From Corynebacterium sp. BD556 (lineage in GTDB: Bacteria > Actinomycetota > Actinomycetes > Mycobacteriales > Mycobacteriaceae), in NCBI RefSeq assembly GCF_038452275.1, contig NZ_CP141643.1:496001-560000 (forward strand): a stretch of DNA of 64,000 nucleotides, read 5' to 3'. The notes beneath the pieces were generated by a model. It was not told where the DNA came from. It ran no database searches and saw only the letters and a program-made list of their open reading frames with translations. Shown here in pieces: positions 46,071-58,292 of the stretch; position 1 is the first letter of the stretch, and the number at the start of each line of letters is the position of its first letter. The position numbers and the translations under genes were made by a program.

Positions 46071-47171
46071 ATGCCGGCCGATGGTGAGGCGTTTTCGGAC
46101 GTTGTGGTAATTGGTGCCGGGCAGGCTGGATTGTCGGCTGCTTACCATTTACGCCACCGCGGTTTCGTGCCCTTTGCTCAGGCCCGCAATGGTGAGCGCA
46201 GCTTCCTCATCGTGGATAAAAACCCTGCCCCTGGCGGGGCCTGGCAGCACCGCTGGGACAGTCTGACCATGGAAACGGTTAACGGCATTTTCGACCTGCC
46301 GGGCATGAAGTTAGAAGCGCCAGCTCCGACGGAGCGTTCAAACGTGGCGGTGCCAGATTACTTCGCCCGCTTTGAGGAAAAATTTGATCTGCACGTTCAA
46401 CGGCCTGTGACGGTGCGTGAGGTCACGCGAGATTCTTCTGAGCCCTCCTTGCGTGAGGATGGCCGCTTGCACGTCCATCTTGACGACGGACGCCGGTTCA
46501 CCGCCGACTTTGTCATCAACGCCACCGGCACCTGGGACCAACCCCATTGGCCGATGTACCCCGGCCAGCACAGCTTCAAAGGCAAGCAGCTCCACACCCG
46601 CGATTACGTCAGGGCGGAGGATTTCGCCGGGCAGCGGGTGGTGGTAGTCGGTGGCGGAATTTCAGCCACGCAACTGCTCAACGAGATTTCTAAGGTCACC
46701 GAGACGTTCTGGGTCAGCCGGACCGAACCGGTCTGGGAGGAGCTGGGCAGTGATCGCCTTGCGCGGGGAGTGGAGGAAGTCGCAAAGAGAACCCGTCTGG
46801 GGCTGGCACCGAAAAGCGTCGTCAGCGCTACGGGGATGGGGCGCCAGCAGTGGGTTATCGAGGCTGAAAAGCGCGGCGTACTGAAGTGGCACCCGATGTT
46901 TAGTGCTGTGGTTCCCGAGGGAGTGAAAATGCCCGACGGGTCAGTGGAGTTAGCCGACGTGATTTTGTGGGCGACAGGTTTCCGCCCGTCGATTCGCCAC
47001 CTTTCTGCGCTGCGCCTGCGCACTAAACATGGAGGCATGCGCGTGGACCAGTCGCGCAGCCTGGATGAGCCACGCTTGTTCATGATCGGCTACGGGCCCT
47101 CGCAGTCCACCGTCGGCGCGAACCGGGCGGGCCGAGAGGCCGTGGTGGCGATTACGCAAACACCTTTGTAA
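46071..47171 (+). CDS. FAD-dependent oxidoreductase (flavin monooxygenase / YpdA-like)
   Basis: A 366-residue flavoprotein. DVVVIGAGQAGLSAAYHL is the FAD Rossmann motif, PGGAWQHRWDSLTMETVNGI resembles the NAD(P)H-binding flavin-monooxygenase/YpdA group, VVVVGGGISATQLL is the second dinucleotide motif, and ILWATGFRPS the ATG motif. The substrate is unknown. GGAGGAGACGAC precedes ATG 46071; GTG 46053 directly after the wecA stop is an alternative. Confidence 0.83.
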   Translation: MPADGEAFSDVVVIGAGQAGLSAAYHLRHRGFVPFAQARNGERSFLIVDKNPAPGGAWQHRWDSLTMETVNGIFDLPGMKLEAPAPTERSNVAVPDYFARFEEKFDLHVQRPVTVREVTRDSSEPSLREDGRLHVHLDDGRRFTADFVINATGTWDQPHWPMYPGQHSFKGKQLHTRDYVRAEDFAGQRVVVVGGGISATQLLNEISKVTETFWVSRTEPVWEELGSDRLARGVEEVAKRTRLGLAPKSVVSATGMGRQQWVIEAEKRGVLKWHPMFSAVVPEGVKMPDGSVELADVILWATGFRPSIRHLSALRLRTKHGGMRVDQSRSLDEPRLFMIGYGPSQSTVGANRAGREAVVAITQTPL

Positions 47172-47492
47172 GTGGGGTGCTGCCGTTGATGAACCCGACT
47201 AGGCGACGCATCTGCACCCCGGCGCTTTTACAGCAGGCGTGACATTGTTTGAATTAGCTGTGGGATGCTGCACTCGGGGATCGGTTGGCCTCGAAGTAAG
47301 CGGTGTTGGGTGAAGGTATCGCACTCGTGAGTCCTTGCAGTCGATAGCACAGGGCGCGACTTCGCCATGTGTGCCGGTTTTTGCCACTGTGAGAGCCCTC
47401 GTCCTTGGCGGGCGTGCTGCAATCTGGTATGGAGATGGCGAGGTCTCAAGCGATTGTGGTGGGTGGAGACCAGGGCGCGTGAAAAAAATTTA
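47172..47492. other. Intergenic region without a recognised gene
   Basis: No gene is supported here on either strand. A loose pairing of GGGGTGC (47174) with GCACCCC (47214) may end the upstream transcript. The region closes with an A/T tract (GAAAAAAATTTATTG) that could serve as an UP-like element for the promoter at 47493. Confidence 0.35.
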
Positions 47493-47521
47493 TTGACGAA
47501 TCACCAACAAAGGCGTACAAA
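47493..47521 (+). promoter_or_regulatory. Near-consensus promoter for the exported-peptide gene
   Basis: TTGACG, exactly 17 bases, then TACAAA, directly after an AT-rich tract. It is among the best -35/-10 pairs in the window. Start of transcription is expected near 47528, giving a leader of about 85 nt before ATG 47614. Confidence 0.65.
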
Positions 47522-47540
47522 GGGGAACACGGGAGCGTTG

Positions 47541-47651
47541 ATGCACAACCCAAGCGAAAACGCCCCGGTGGATACACGAGAAATAAGAAGCGAGAGTGAT
47601 GAGGAGAATGAAGATGAAGAGTATCGCACACACCGTCGTTCGTACCGCTAG
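47541..47651 (+). CDS. Possible 36-codon leader ORF overlapping the exported-peptide gene
   Basis: ATG 47541 follows GGGAG at five bases and is the first start after the promoter at 47493. The frame encodes 36 residues with a strongly acidic middle (EIRSESDEENEDEE) and an Arg-rich end, and overlaps the peptide gene out of frame by 38 bases. It could be a regulatory leader peptide or chance. Confidence 0.2.
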   Translation: MHNPSENAPVDTREIRSESDEENEDEEYRTHRRSYR

Positions 47652-47778
47652 CGCCGTCGCCGTTGCCGGAGGGTTGACCTTCGCCGGTGCTGGCCTCGCA
47701 AACGCCGAAGACGAGCCGACCAACGCAGAGCTGCGCGAGCAGTACTCCGACGTGCTCTACCAGTACTACGGCGTCTAA
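47614..47778 (+). CDS. Tiny exported peptide (54 residues with signal peptide)
   Basis: An N-terminal signal sequence (MKSIAHTVVRTASAVAV ... LANA) is predicted to be cleaved after residue 31, leaving a 23-residue acidic mature peptide that starts EDEPTNAEL and ends in YQYYGV, with four Tyr. AGGAG lies seven bases before ATG 47614; the in-frame ATG 47608 is too close. There is no cysteine, lipobox or anchor. A strong promoter precedes it and a stop is followed by about 100 bases before atpI. I do not recognise a family. Confidence 0.6.
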   Translation: MKSIAHTVVRTASAVAVAGGLTFAGAGLANAEDEPTNAELREQYSDVLYQYYGV

Positions 47779-47861
47779 GACACAGACCAGAGATTTTCTT
47801 GAAGGCCCCATCCCACGCGCGGAAAGCCTGCCGGCGTTAGAGGAAACGCTGGTTCCGCAGC

Positions 47862-47867
47862 TAGGAT
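47862..47867 (+). promoter_or_regulatory. -10 box for leaderless atpI transcript
   Basis: TAGGAT ends eight bases before GTG 47876 with no Shine-Dalgarno, so a leaderless start is likely. Confidence 0.5.
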
Positions 47868-47875
47868 GGGGCCTT

Positions 47876-48388
47876 GTGAACTCTCAGTCATCTCAGCCCG
47901 AGTCAGCCCGTATGTCAGATTCGACGGGAGGTGGCAAGGCAGCGTCGGCAAGCAATAGCGATCTCGTGGTCGCGGATGCGACCAACTTCGATGACCCGCG
48001 GCGCCCCCTTGTGCGGGCCCTTCAACTCGGCGGATGGATCCTTGTTGCCTTCACGATTGTGTCGCTGATTGTGTGGGGCAAAGTTGGCGGATTGCCTGGA
48101 CTGTGGGCTGTTGTGATGGGGGCACTGATCGGCGGGGGTTTTGTTTTGTTGACCGCAGCAAGCGTTCTCGCAACCTCGGGATCAACACCAGCGACAACAA
48201 TGGCGATCGTGCTCGGCGGTTGGCTCATCAAAATGGTGGTCCTTATTATCATCCTTTTATTCATCCGCAACCGCGATTTCTATGACCACACCGCCTTCGC
48301 GGTGACTACCATCGTGGCTTTGATTGTGGTGCTCTCTGCCGAAGCCTGGGGAATTTTGACCTCGCGTGTGTCCTACGTCGGAAGCTGA
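47876..48388 (+). CDS. atpI: ATP synthase-associated membrane protein AtpI-like
   Basis: A 170-residue protein: a hydrophilic N-terminal 50 residues, then about four membrane helices (GGWILVAFTIVSLIVWG, PGLWAVVMGALIGGGFVLL, MAIVLGGWLIKMVVLIIILLF, AFAVTTIVALIVVLS). Its place before the atp genes and the TM pattern fit AtpI/subunit I, proposed to assist c-ring assembly or Mg uptake. ATG 47912 is an alternative start. A yceI gene on the other strand separates it from atpB. Confidence 0.8.
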   Translation: MNSQSSQPESARMSDSTGGGKAASASNSDLVVADATNFDDPRRPLVRALQLGGWILVAFTIVSLIVWGKVGGLPGLWAVVMGALIGGGFVLLTAASVLATSGSTPATTMAIVLGGWLIKMVVLIIILLFIRNRDFYDHTAFAVTTIVALIVVLSAEAWGILTSRVSYVGS

Positions 48389-48548
48389 AAATGCGGGCTC
48401 AGGGGGCCGCGGGCTAAGGGGGCCAAGGTGTGACAAAGCCCATTCGTTCAATCGGTTTGCCCAGGTTGGTTTGCTCGGCAGCTAGCTAAGAGCTGCTGCA
48501 ACGGGTGAAAAATCGGCTATCAAGCGGCGCTTAAGCGTACACAGGCAA

Positions 48549-48583
48549 GAAAAAATGGCCCCCTTTTCAGGGAGCCATTTTTA
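48549..48583. terminator. Bidirectional terminator between atpI and yceI
   Basis: AAAAATGGC (48551-48559) pairs with GCCATTTTT (48574-48582), with further CCC/GGG pairing inside. A-tract and T-tract flank it, so it can stop both converging genes. Confidence 0.8.
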
Positions 48584-48598
48584 AGTACGCGGCGCGAT

Positions 48599-49132
48599 TT
48601 ACTGCTTGATGCCGGAGCCGTCGATCGAAATCACGATTTGCTCGGAGATCAGCACGCCGCCGGATCCCATCGGAGCCTGGAAATCGATGCCGAAGTCCTT
48701 ACGGTTGATCTTGGTGGAAGCCTCGAAACCGATACGGGTTGCACCGAAGGGGTCCTCGTCCACGCCGAAGATTTCGACGTCCAAGGTAACCGGCTTGGTG
48801 ACACCCTTGATGGTCAGATCGCCGCTGACGGTGCCGGATGTGCCTTCGACGCTGAAGCCGGTCGATTCAAAGGTCATCTCGGGGAACTCGTCGACAGCAA
48901 AGAAATCGGCGCCGCGGACGTGACCGTCACGGTCAGCGTTGTTGGTGTTAACCGAGCCAGTCTTGATGACGGCGGAGGCGTGGGACTTGCTGGGGTCTTC
49001 CGCGTCGACGATTACCTTTGCGTCGAACTCCTCGAACTTACCGCGAACTTTGGTGACCATAGCGTGGCGCGCGGTGAAGCCGATGTTGGTGTGAGCCGGA
49101 TCGATAACCCAGGTACCTGCGAATTCCTGCAT
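48599..49132 (-). CDS. YceI-family lipid-binding-like protein
   Basis: A 177-residue YceI beta-barrel (lipocalin-like) protein. WVIDPAHTNIGFTARHAMVTKVRGKFEEFDA is the family opening; KINRKDFGIDF and the C-terminal SEQIVISIDGSGI are typical. Family members bind isoprenoid or amide ligands. There is no signal peptide, so it is cytoplasmic. AAAAGGA precedes the ATG, and a good promoter lies at 49175-49202. It interrupts the usual atpI-atpB adjacency. Confidence 0.92.
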   Translation of the reverse strand: MQEFAGTWVIDPAHTNIGFTARHAMVTKVRGKFEEFDAKVIVDAEDPSKSHASAVIKTGSVNTNNADRDGHVRGADFFAVDEFPEMTFESTGFSVEGTSGTVSGDLTIKGVTKPVTLDVEIFGVDEDPFGATRIGFEASTKINRKDFGIDFQAPMGSGGVLISEQIVISIDGSGIKQ

Positions 49133-49174
49133 GATGAAAGTCCTTTTCTAATTGGCTGATTCAGTGCAATGTCA

Positions 49175-49202
49175 ACAATACACCATCTTGATGACTTGTC
49201 AA
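49175..49202 (-). promoter_or_regulatory. Promoter of the yceI gene
   Basis: On the minus strand TTGACA, 16 bases, TATTGT, with transcription expected about 35 bases before the ATG. TGTCAACAA is repeated 27 bases apart (49170 and 49197), so the second copy overlaps the -10 region and could be an operator half. Confidence 0.6.
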
Positions 49203-49622
49203 CAAGGTCAGTGGGCTCTAGTTTGACACACCTTTCGACACCGAAAGGAAAATCCGAGCTAAAGGCCCGCCCCCAAGCCTAATGTGACACGTTTAATACC
49301 GCCCTGCGGCACCGCAAAACCCCAGTACAGCGGCGCTTTGGGGGGAAACGGGCCGCCCCCACGCGGACGAATGTGCCGCGAAAGCCCCCTAAAGCCCCCA
49401 AGATGCCACAGACCTGTTAGGCTATCCGCTGGGTTTGCTTGAGGTAGATATAGGCCTGCTTGAAGGTTGGCGTTGAACTGCCTGAAGAAACATCCCCTGC
49501 TTCGCGGTCGCTGATGTGCGACGGAGTCCGCCGCGGATGCAGTGTTTTGAAGACGTCCATCGCACCGCGTCCGCCTTGCGGGTGCGGCCCGAGAACGGGA
49601 GAGAACGCTGAGCGTTACAACT
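49203..49622 (+). other. Upstream region of the atp operon
   Basis: No gene is supported in this stretch. A TTGACA at about 49222 lacks a matching -10. TAGGCT at 49418-49423 is the best -10 for atpB and would give a leader of about 195 nt. GGGAGAG at about 49598 lies before a CTG in frame with atpB. Confidence 0.4.
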
Positions 49623-50429
49623 TTGGCCGAGGGCATGAAGGGTACCTTCCACGCGCCCGCACTTGGTCCAGAATTTTTCCCGGGGCATACGTATGGCCAG
49701 ATCGTTGGTGAAGACTTCGCTAACGGGTGGTTCGCACTGGACCGCATCATGATTGTCCGGCTTTTTGTGGCGGCGATTTTGGTGCTCCTTTTTGCTATAG
49801 CGTTTAGGAAACCGCAGTTGGTCCCTAAAGGCATGCAAAACCTGGCGGAGATGGGTGTGGACTTTGTCCGCATTCACATCGCAGAAGACACGTTGGGAAA
49901 GAAGGACGGCAAGCGATTCCTGCCGGTAATCGCGACAATCTTCTTCACGATCTTGTTTATGAACGCCGCAACGATCATTCCGGGGCTTAACATCTCACCA
50001 AGTTCGCGCATCGGCCTGCCGATCGTGCTTGCAGGTGTTGCCTACATCGCGATGATCTACGCCGGTGTTCAGCGCTACGGCGCGAGCTATTTCAAGCACT
50101 CGGTCGTGATTCCTGGGCTGCCGCCCCTCCTTCACCTTTTGGTGATCCCGATCGAGATCTTCTCGACGTTCATTCTCCGCCCGGTCACGCTGGCGCTTCG
50201 TCTCATGGCGAACTTCCTGGCTGGCCACATCATTCTTGTCCTGCTGTACTCTGCCACGAACTTCTTCTTCTGGCAGCTCAACGCCTGGACCGGATTGAGT
50301 GGTCTGACCCTCGTCGCAGCGCTGCTGTTCACCCTGTACGAGTTGATTATCATCTTCCTGCAGGCGTACATCTTCGCCCTTCTAACGGCGGTGTACATCG
50401 AGCTGTCGCTACACGCTGATGCGCACTAG
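49623..50429 (+). CDS. atpB: F0F1 ATP synthase subunit a
   Basis: A 268-residue membrane subunit forming the proton half-channels against the c-ring. FRPVTLALRLMANFLAGHIIL-type sequence near residues 185-205 holds the essential Arg (LALRLMAN). HAPALGPEFFPGHTYGQ begins the mature domain. The start is uncertain: TTG 49623, ATG 49635 (poorly spaced from GAGGG) or CTG 49608. First gene of atpBEFHAGDC. Confidence 0.93.
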   Translation: MAEGMKGTFHAPALGPEFFPGHTYGQIVGEDFANGWFALDRIMIVRLFVAAILVLLFAIAFRKPQLVPKGMQNLAEMGVDFVRIHIAEDTLGKKDGKRFLPVIATIFFTILFMNAATIIPGLNISPSSRIGLPIVLAGVAYIAMIYAGVQRYGASYFKHSVVIPGLPPLLHLLVIPIEIFSTFILRPVTLALRLMANFLAGHIILVLLYSATNFFFWQLNAWTGLSGLTLVAALLFTLYELIIIFLQAYIFALLTAVYIELSLHADAH

Positions 50430-50780
<351 letters not shown>

Positions 50781-50824
50781 AAAACCAGCGCACACACGTA
50801 AACCTTTTAGATCAGGAGCAACCC

Positions 50825-51394
50825 ATGACAAGCGTCACTAATTTTGTTGTGGCGGCAGAAGGAGAGACCCTGCCCCTCGAGGGCGAGCCCTCCATCCTTT
50901 TGCCTCCCATGTACGACGTGGTTTGGTCGTTGGTCGTCTTCATCGTCATCTTCCTCCTCTTTTGGAAGTTCGTTCTTCCGAAGTTCCAGGAAGTGCTCGC
51001 GGAGCGCGAAGACCGAATCAAGGGCGGCATCGAGCGTGCTCAGGTCGCCCAGGCTGAAGCCAAGGCTGCTCTGGAGAAGAACAACGCTGAACTGGCTGAG
51101 GCCCGTGCTGAAGCCGCCGAGATCCGTGAAGCTGCGCGCGAGCGTGGCAAGGAGATCGAGGCGCAGGCCCGCGCCAACGCCGAGGTTGAGGCTGCCCGAA
51201 TCCTCGAGGCTGGCGAGAAGCAACTGCAAGCATCGCGCGAGCAGGTTGTCTCGGAGCTGCGCAACGAGATGGGACAGAACTCGATCAACCTGGCTGAGCG
51301 TTTGCTCGGTACCGAGCTGTCGGACTCTACCCGCCGCTCGAACACGATCGACGACTTCCTGGCCGAGCTGGACCACGTCTCGACAAGGAAGTAG
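50825..51394 (+). CDS. atpF: F0F1 ATP synthase subunit b
   Basis: A 189-residue peripheral-stalk subunit: membrane helix [23 protein letters not shown] (about 28-50), then a long Ala/Glu/Arg coiled coil. AGGAGCAACCC precedes the ATG. It contacts the delta subunit encoded next. Confidence 0.96.
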   Translation: MTSVTNFVVAAEGETLPLEGEPSILLPPMYDVVWSLVVFIVIFLLFWKFVLPKFQEVLAEREDRIKGGIERAQVAQAEAKAALEKNNAELAEARAEAAEIREAARERGKEIEAQARANAEVEAARILEAGEKQLQASREQVVSELRNEMGQNSINLAERLLGTELSDSTRRSNTIDDFLAELDHVSTRK

Positions 51395-51399
51395 GCGAG

Positions 51400-52242
51400 A
51401 TGAAGGCAACAAGTCGAGAAGCACTGGCGCGAGTTGAAAAAGAGCTCGGTGAGATCATCCGTTCCTCCGGGGAGGGTGAATCCTCCGTCGCGGCTGCGGC
51501 CCAAATTGGCACCGAGCTTCTCCTCATCGCCGATGAACTCGATCGGGAGCGAGCCCTGCGAGTCGCCCTGACTGATCCCTCCCTTGAGGTCGCCGCCCGA
51601 GAGGGCATCCTCAATGAAGTTTTTAGTGGGAAAGTCGCCGAGCCGACCCTTGCTGTTTTGCGTTCGATCGCAAACCAAGAGTGGTCGTCGTCGCGTGAGA
51701 TGCGCACCGGGGTTGTCAACCTGGGTCGTTTCGCGCTCATGCTTGCAGCGAAGGCCAATGGCCAGTTGGAGCAAATTGAAAGTGAGCTTTTTCAGCTTTC
51801 CGTACTCCTCGAGAACAATGCGGAACTGACCCAGCTCCTTTCGGACCGCAAGGCACCAGCCAAGCAGAGGCGCAGCCTTTTGGCCAACGTCATCTACGGC
51901 AAGGTGAGCATGTTCACCGAAGCCATCGCACTTCAGGTCATCGGCCGCCCTGTACGCAACCCGATCGACGATCTTGCGGCAGTGTCCGAAGAAGTCGCGC
52001 AGATGCGGGGCAAGACAGTGGCTCGCATTTCTGCCGCTGAGGAGCTTAGCTCCGGGCAACGCGAGGCACTATCCGCAAAGCTGGAATCCATTTACGGCCG
52101 CGAGATAGCTATTCACACCGAGGTAGACCCCAGCCTCCTCGGCGGAATGGTGATCCGAGTAGGCGACGAGGAAATCGACGGTTCGACCCGAGGTAAACTC
52201 TCGCGTCTGCGCGCCGACCTAGCCGCAAACACGGCCTATTAA
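51400..52242 (+). CDS. atpH: F0F1 ATP synthase subunit delta
   Basis: A 280-residue delta subunit; the length, about 100 residues over the E. coli protein, matches actinobacterial AtpH. The C-terminal [27 protein letters not shown] is the family signature. GGAAGTAGGCGAG precedes the ATG. It clamps stalk b to the F1 crown. Confidence 0.95.
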   Translation: MKATSREALARVEKELGEIIRSSGEGESSVAAAAQIGTELLLIADELDRERALRVALTDPSLEVAAREGILNEVFSGKVAEPTLAVLRSIANQEWSSSREMRTGVVNLGRFALMLAAKANGQLEQIESELFQLSVLLENNAELTQLLSDRKAPAKQRRSLLANVIYGKVSMFTEAIALQVIGRPVRNPIDDLAAVSEEVAQMRGKTVARISAAEELSSGQREALSAKLESIYGREIAIHTEVDPSLLGGMVIRVGDEEIDGSTRGKLSRLRADLAANTAY

Positions 52243-52285
52243 TACTGAATACATGCTGGAACAAACAACCGAGAGCAGGAAGAAC

Positions 52286-53920
<1,635 letters not shown>

Positions 53921-53968
53921 TGAAAACTCTTGGATTACCACTACGAAAGGAAGGGAGGAGAGTAAACC

Positions 53969-54943
53969 ATGGCAACACTTCGCGAACTGCGTGACCGCAT
54001 CCGGTCCGTGAACTCCACGAAGAAGATCACCAAAGCACAGGAATTGATCGCGACCTCGCAGATCACCAAGGCGCAGCAGCGTGTTCAAGCCGCTAAGCCT
54101 TACGCTGATGAGATTCAAGACGTCATGGAGCGCCTCGCGGCCGCGACTACCCTCGACCACCCCATGCTCCGTGAGCGTGCAAACGGTCGTGTCGCGGCAA
54201 TCCTTGTGGTCACCTCCGACCGCGGTATGGCTGGCGGTTACAACCACAACGTTCTCAAAAAGACGGCTGAGCTTGAGAAGATGCTCATCCAAGCCGGCTA
54301 CGAGGTTGTGCGCTACGTGACTGGTGGCAAGGGCGTCACCCATTTCCGGTTCCGCGAAATGGATGTCGCGGGTGCATGGACCGGCTGGTCCCAGAAGCCG
54401 ACGTGGGAGGCGACGCACGATGTGCGCCACCACCTCATCAATGGCTTCCTTGCCGGCTCTGAAGGCGAAGTTGAATGGCGCGAGGGACTGACCGGCCCGG
54501 AGGGCCAAGCGGTGCGTGGTTTCGACCAGCTCCACGTGGTCTACACCGAGTTCGTCTCGATGCTGAGCCAGGAAGCTCGTGTTCAGCAGGTTTTGCCGAT
54601 CGAGCCCGTCTTGCACGAGATCGAATACAAGCAGGAAGACATGCTGACCACGGACGCTAACGTCCAGCCCGACATGGAGTTCGAGCCGGACCCCGACACG
54701 CTCATGGCGGACCTGCTTCCGGCTTACGTTTCGAGGTACCTGTACTCGCTGTTCATGGAGTCTTCGGCGTCCGAGTCCGCCTCGCGGCGCACGGCTATGA
54801 AGAATGCGACGGATAACGCGACGGACCTGGCTAACAACCTGTCGCGTGAGGCAAACCAAGCCCGTCAGGCTAAAATTACCCAGGAAATCACCGAGATCAT
54901 CGGCGGCGCTGGTGCGCTGTCCGGTAGCGGAGAAAGCGACTAA
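53969..54943 (+). CDS. atpG: F0F1 ATP synthase subunit gamma
   Basis: A 324-residue rotor shaft. MATLRELRDRIRSVNSTKKITKAQELIA and the C-terminal RREANQARQAKITQEITEIIGGA-type helix fit. Residues about 165-180 carry an insertion loop typical of actinobacterial gamma. GGAGGAG precedes the ATG. Confidence 0.96.
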   Translation: MATLRELRDRIRSVNSTKKITKAQELIATSQITKAQQRVQAAKPYADEIQDVMERLAAATTLDHPMLRERANGRVAAILVVTSDRGMAGGYNHNVLKKTAELEKMLIQAGYEVVRYVTGGKGVTHFRFREMDVAGAWTGWSQKPTWEATHDVRHHLINGFLAGSEGEVEWREGLTGPEGQAVRGFDQLHVVYTEFVSMLSQEARVQQVLPIEPVLHEIEYKQEDMLTTDANVQPDMEFEPDPDTLMADLLPAYVSRYLYSLFMESSASESASRRTAMKNATDNATDLANNLSREANQARQAKITQEITEIIGGAGALSGSGESD

Positions 54944-56467
<1,524 letters not shown>

Positions 56468-56477
56468 GAGGGCCGAC

Positions 56478-56852
56478 ATGGCTGAAATCACCGTACAACT
56501 CGTCTCGGTCGACCGCATGCTGTGGTCGGGTCAGGCTAGCATCCTCACAGCCCAGACCACCGAGGGTGAGATCGGTATTCTGCCCGGCCATGAGCCGTTC
56601 CTCGGGCGTCTCAAGGACTACGGCGTTGTGACGATCCGCCCGATCGACGGCGAGCGCATCGTCGCTGCCGTGCAGGGAGGTTTCCTTTCTGTGCAAGGCA
56701 ACAAGGTCACCGTCCTCGCTGACTTTGCTGTTTTCGCTGATGAGGTTAATTCCCGCGACGCTGAAAGCGAGCTTTCCAGTGGCGACGCGGAGCAAAAAGC
56801 TCGCGCCATGGCCGAGCTTGCTGCCGTGCGCCGCAGCGGCGCTAATAGCTAG
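56478..56852 (+). CDS. atpC: F0F1 ATP synthase subunit epsilon
   Basis: A 124-residue subunit linking the rotor and inhibiting ATP hydrolysis. [19 protein letters not shown] and [23 protein letters not shown] are the N-terminal barrel, and the C-terminal helical part is short as usual in actinobacteria. AGGAGGGCCGAC precedes the ATG. It ends the operon. Confidence 0.96.
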   Translation: MAEITVQLVSVDRMLWSGQASILTAQTTEGEIGILPGHEPFLGRLKDYGVVTIRPIDGERIVAAVQGGFLSVQGNKVTVLADFAVFADEVNSRDAESELSSGDAEQKARAMAELAAVRRSGANS

Positions 56853-56870
56853 TCCGGCAGAGTACTCTGA

Positions 56871-56898
56871 CGAAAACCCCGCTTCGGCGGGGTTTTCG
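56871..56898 (+). terminator. Terminator of the atp operon
   Basis: CGAAAACCCCGC and GCGGGGTTTTCG form a perfect 12-bp stem closed by a TTCG tetraloop, followed by CTTTT. Confidence 0.92.
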
Positions 56899-57015
56899 CT
56901 TTTCTGCGTGAAGGTATTTGAACGGCAAAAACAGTGGGATTGGTGCGCTGTGGCTGTGCGGGGCTAGACTTAACCCATTATTTATCTCCCTTCTCGCAGT
57001 GACTAGGAGTGGTTG

Positions 57016-57483
57016 ATGGAGGTCGTGGTCTACGCCGTCGTTCTGCTCGTTGTTTTTGCTTCGTTTGTGGCGGCGTGGCGGTTCATGCGGTTTCGCAATG
57101 CTGGCGCACAGGGAATGTTTCGCCGCTTGCCTGCTCGGGGTGTGCACGGGTGGCGTCATGGAATTTTGCATTATAAGGGTGAGGTGCTGCAGTTTTATAA
57201 GCTGAGGTCGTTGTCTTTGACGAATGATTTGAGTTTGGAACGACGCAGTATCACCATCGATGGGGTAAGGCAATTAAGCGCTGATGAGCGTGAGTTCATG
57301 CCGCAGGTGGCAGAGATCCTCCAGTTGAGTAGCCCATTTGGCGCTTTGGAGTTTGCGGCCCCGCTGCACGCTCAGATGGCGTTGGTGTCCTGGATCGAGG
57401 CAGCCCCGGATCAAAGGCAGCAACGCCGCGATTTGAATTTTTTGGCGCACCAGCGCCACAACGGCAACCGCAAGGGCGCCTAA
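57016..57483 (+). CDS. DUF2550 family membrane-anchored protein
   Basis: A 155-residue protein with one N-terminal hydrophobic helix ([21 protein letters not shown]), then a cytoplasmic basic domain ([24 protein letters not shown]). This gene follows atpC in actinobacteria (Rv1312c position, from memory) and is DUF2550. The function is unknown. AGGAGTGGTTG precedes ATG 57016. Confidence 0.85.
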   Translation: MEVVVYAVVLLVVFASFVAAWRFMRFRNAGAQGMFRRLPARGVHGWRHGILHYKGEVLQFYKLRSLSLTNDLSLERRSITIDGVRQLSADEREFMPQVAEILQLSSPFGALEFAAPLHAQMALVSWIEAAPDQRQQRRDLNFLAHQRHNGNRKGA

Positions 57484-57525
57484 GGCCTGTGCGCATGCGG
57501 GGCTCTGTTGTCAGTCCACGCCCTG

Positions 57526-57531
57526 TAATCT
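57526..57531 (+). promoter_or_regulatory. -10 box for leaderless nucS transcript
   Basis: TAATCT ends seven bases before ATG 57539; no Shine-Dalgarno precedes it. Confidence 0.45.
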
Positions 57532-57538
57532 GTTGCTT

Positions 57539-58231
57539 ATGCGTTTGCTTATTGCCGAGTGCACTGTGGACTATGTGGGCCGTTTGGATGCTCACCTGCC
57601 GTTGGCAAAGCGTCTGATTATGGTGAAGGCCGACGGTTCGGTGTCGATTCATGCGGATGACCGAGCTTACAAGCCTTTGAACTGGATGACTCCGCCGTGC
57701 ACGATCAGGACCGAAGCTGTGGTGGATATCGACGGTGAGGATACTGGTGATGAGCTGTGGATCGTGGAAAACAACAAGGGTGATCAGTTGCGTATCACTA
57801 TTGGGGAGGTGCTCTCCGATAATGAGATCGAGCTGGGGCAAGACCCGGGCTTGGTAAAAGATGGCGTCGAAGCGCACCTGCAGGAGTTGCTGGCCGAGCA
57901 CATCACCGTACTGGGGGAAGGATTTACACTCGTGCGCCGCGAGTATCCGACGGCGATCGGTCCGGTGGATATCCTCGCGCGTAATTCTGAGGGGGCGACT
58001 TTCGCGGTGGAAATTAAACGCCGCGGTGGACTAGATGGGGTGGAGCAGCTTTCACGCTACGTTGAGCTTCTGAACCGTGACACACTGCTGGCCCCTGTTT
58101 ACGGGGTTCTCGCGGCCCAGGAGTTTAAGCCTCAGGCCCGCACGTTGGCCGCTGATCGGGGTTTTCGCTGCTTGACTCTCGACTACGACGAACTGCGCGG
58201 AATCGAGTCCGACGAGCTGCGTTTGTTTTAG
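57539..58231 (+). CDS. nucS: Mismatch-specific endonuclease NucS/EndoMS
   Basis: A 230-residue noncanonical mismatch-repair nuclease found in actinobacteria and archaea lacking Mut[18 protein letters not shown] begins the N-terminal DNA-binding/dimer domain, and the nuclease core follows: [22 protein letters not shown] (Asp about 144, Glu, Lys). It cuts both strands at mismatches, with the sliding clamp. TTG 57533 is an alternative start. Confidence 0.95.
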   Translation: MRLLIAECTVDYVGRLDAHLPLAKRLIMVKADGSVSIHADDRAYKPLNWMTPPCTIRTEAVVDIDGEDTGDELWIVENNKGDQLRITIGEVLSDNEIELGQDPGLVKDGVEAHLQELLAEHITVLGEGFTLVRREYPTAIGPVDILARNSEGATFAVEIKRRGGLDGVEQLSRYVELLNRDTLLAPVYGVLAAQEFKPQARTLAADRGFRCLTLDYDELRGIESDELRLF

Positions 58232-58292
58232 CGGCCGTTGTCGCGCATTTCACAATCCGCATTTCACAAGCTCTGGGAAGGAAAAATTTGCC

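Noticed and set aside
47228-47449. A 73-codon minus-strand frame in the gap before the peptide gene
   Set aside because: No start site signal, odd composition and no motif.
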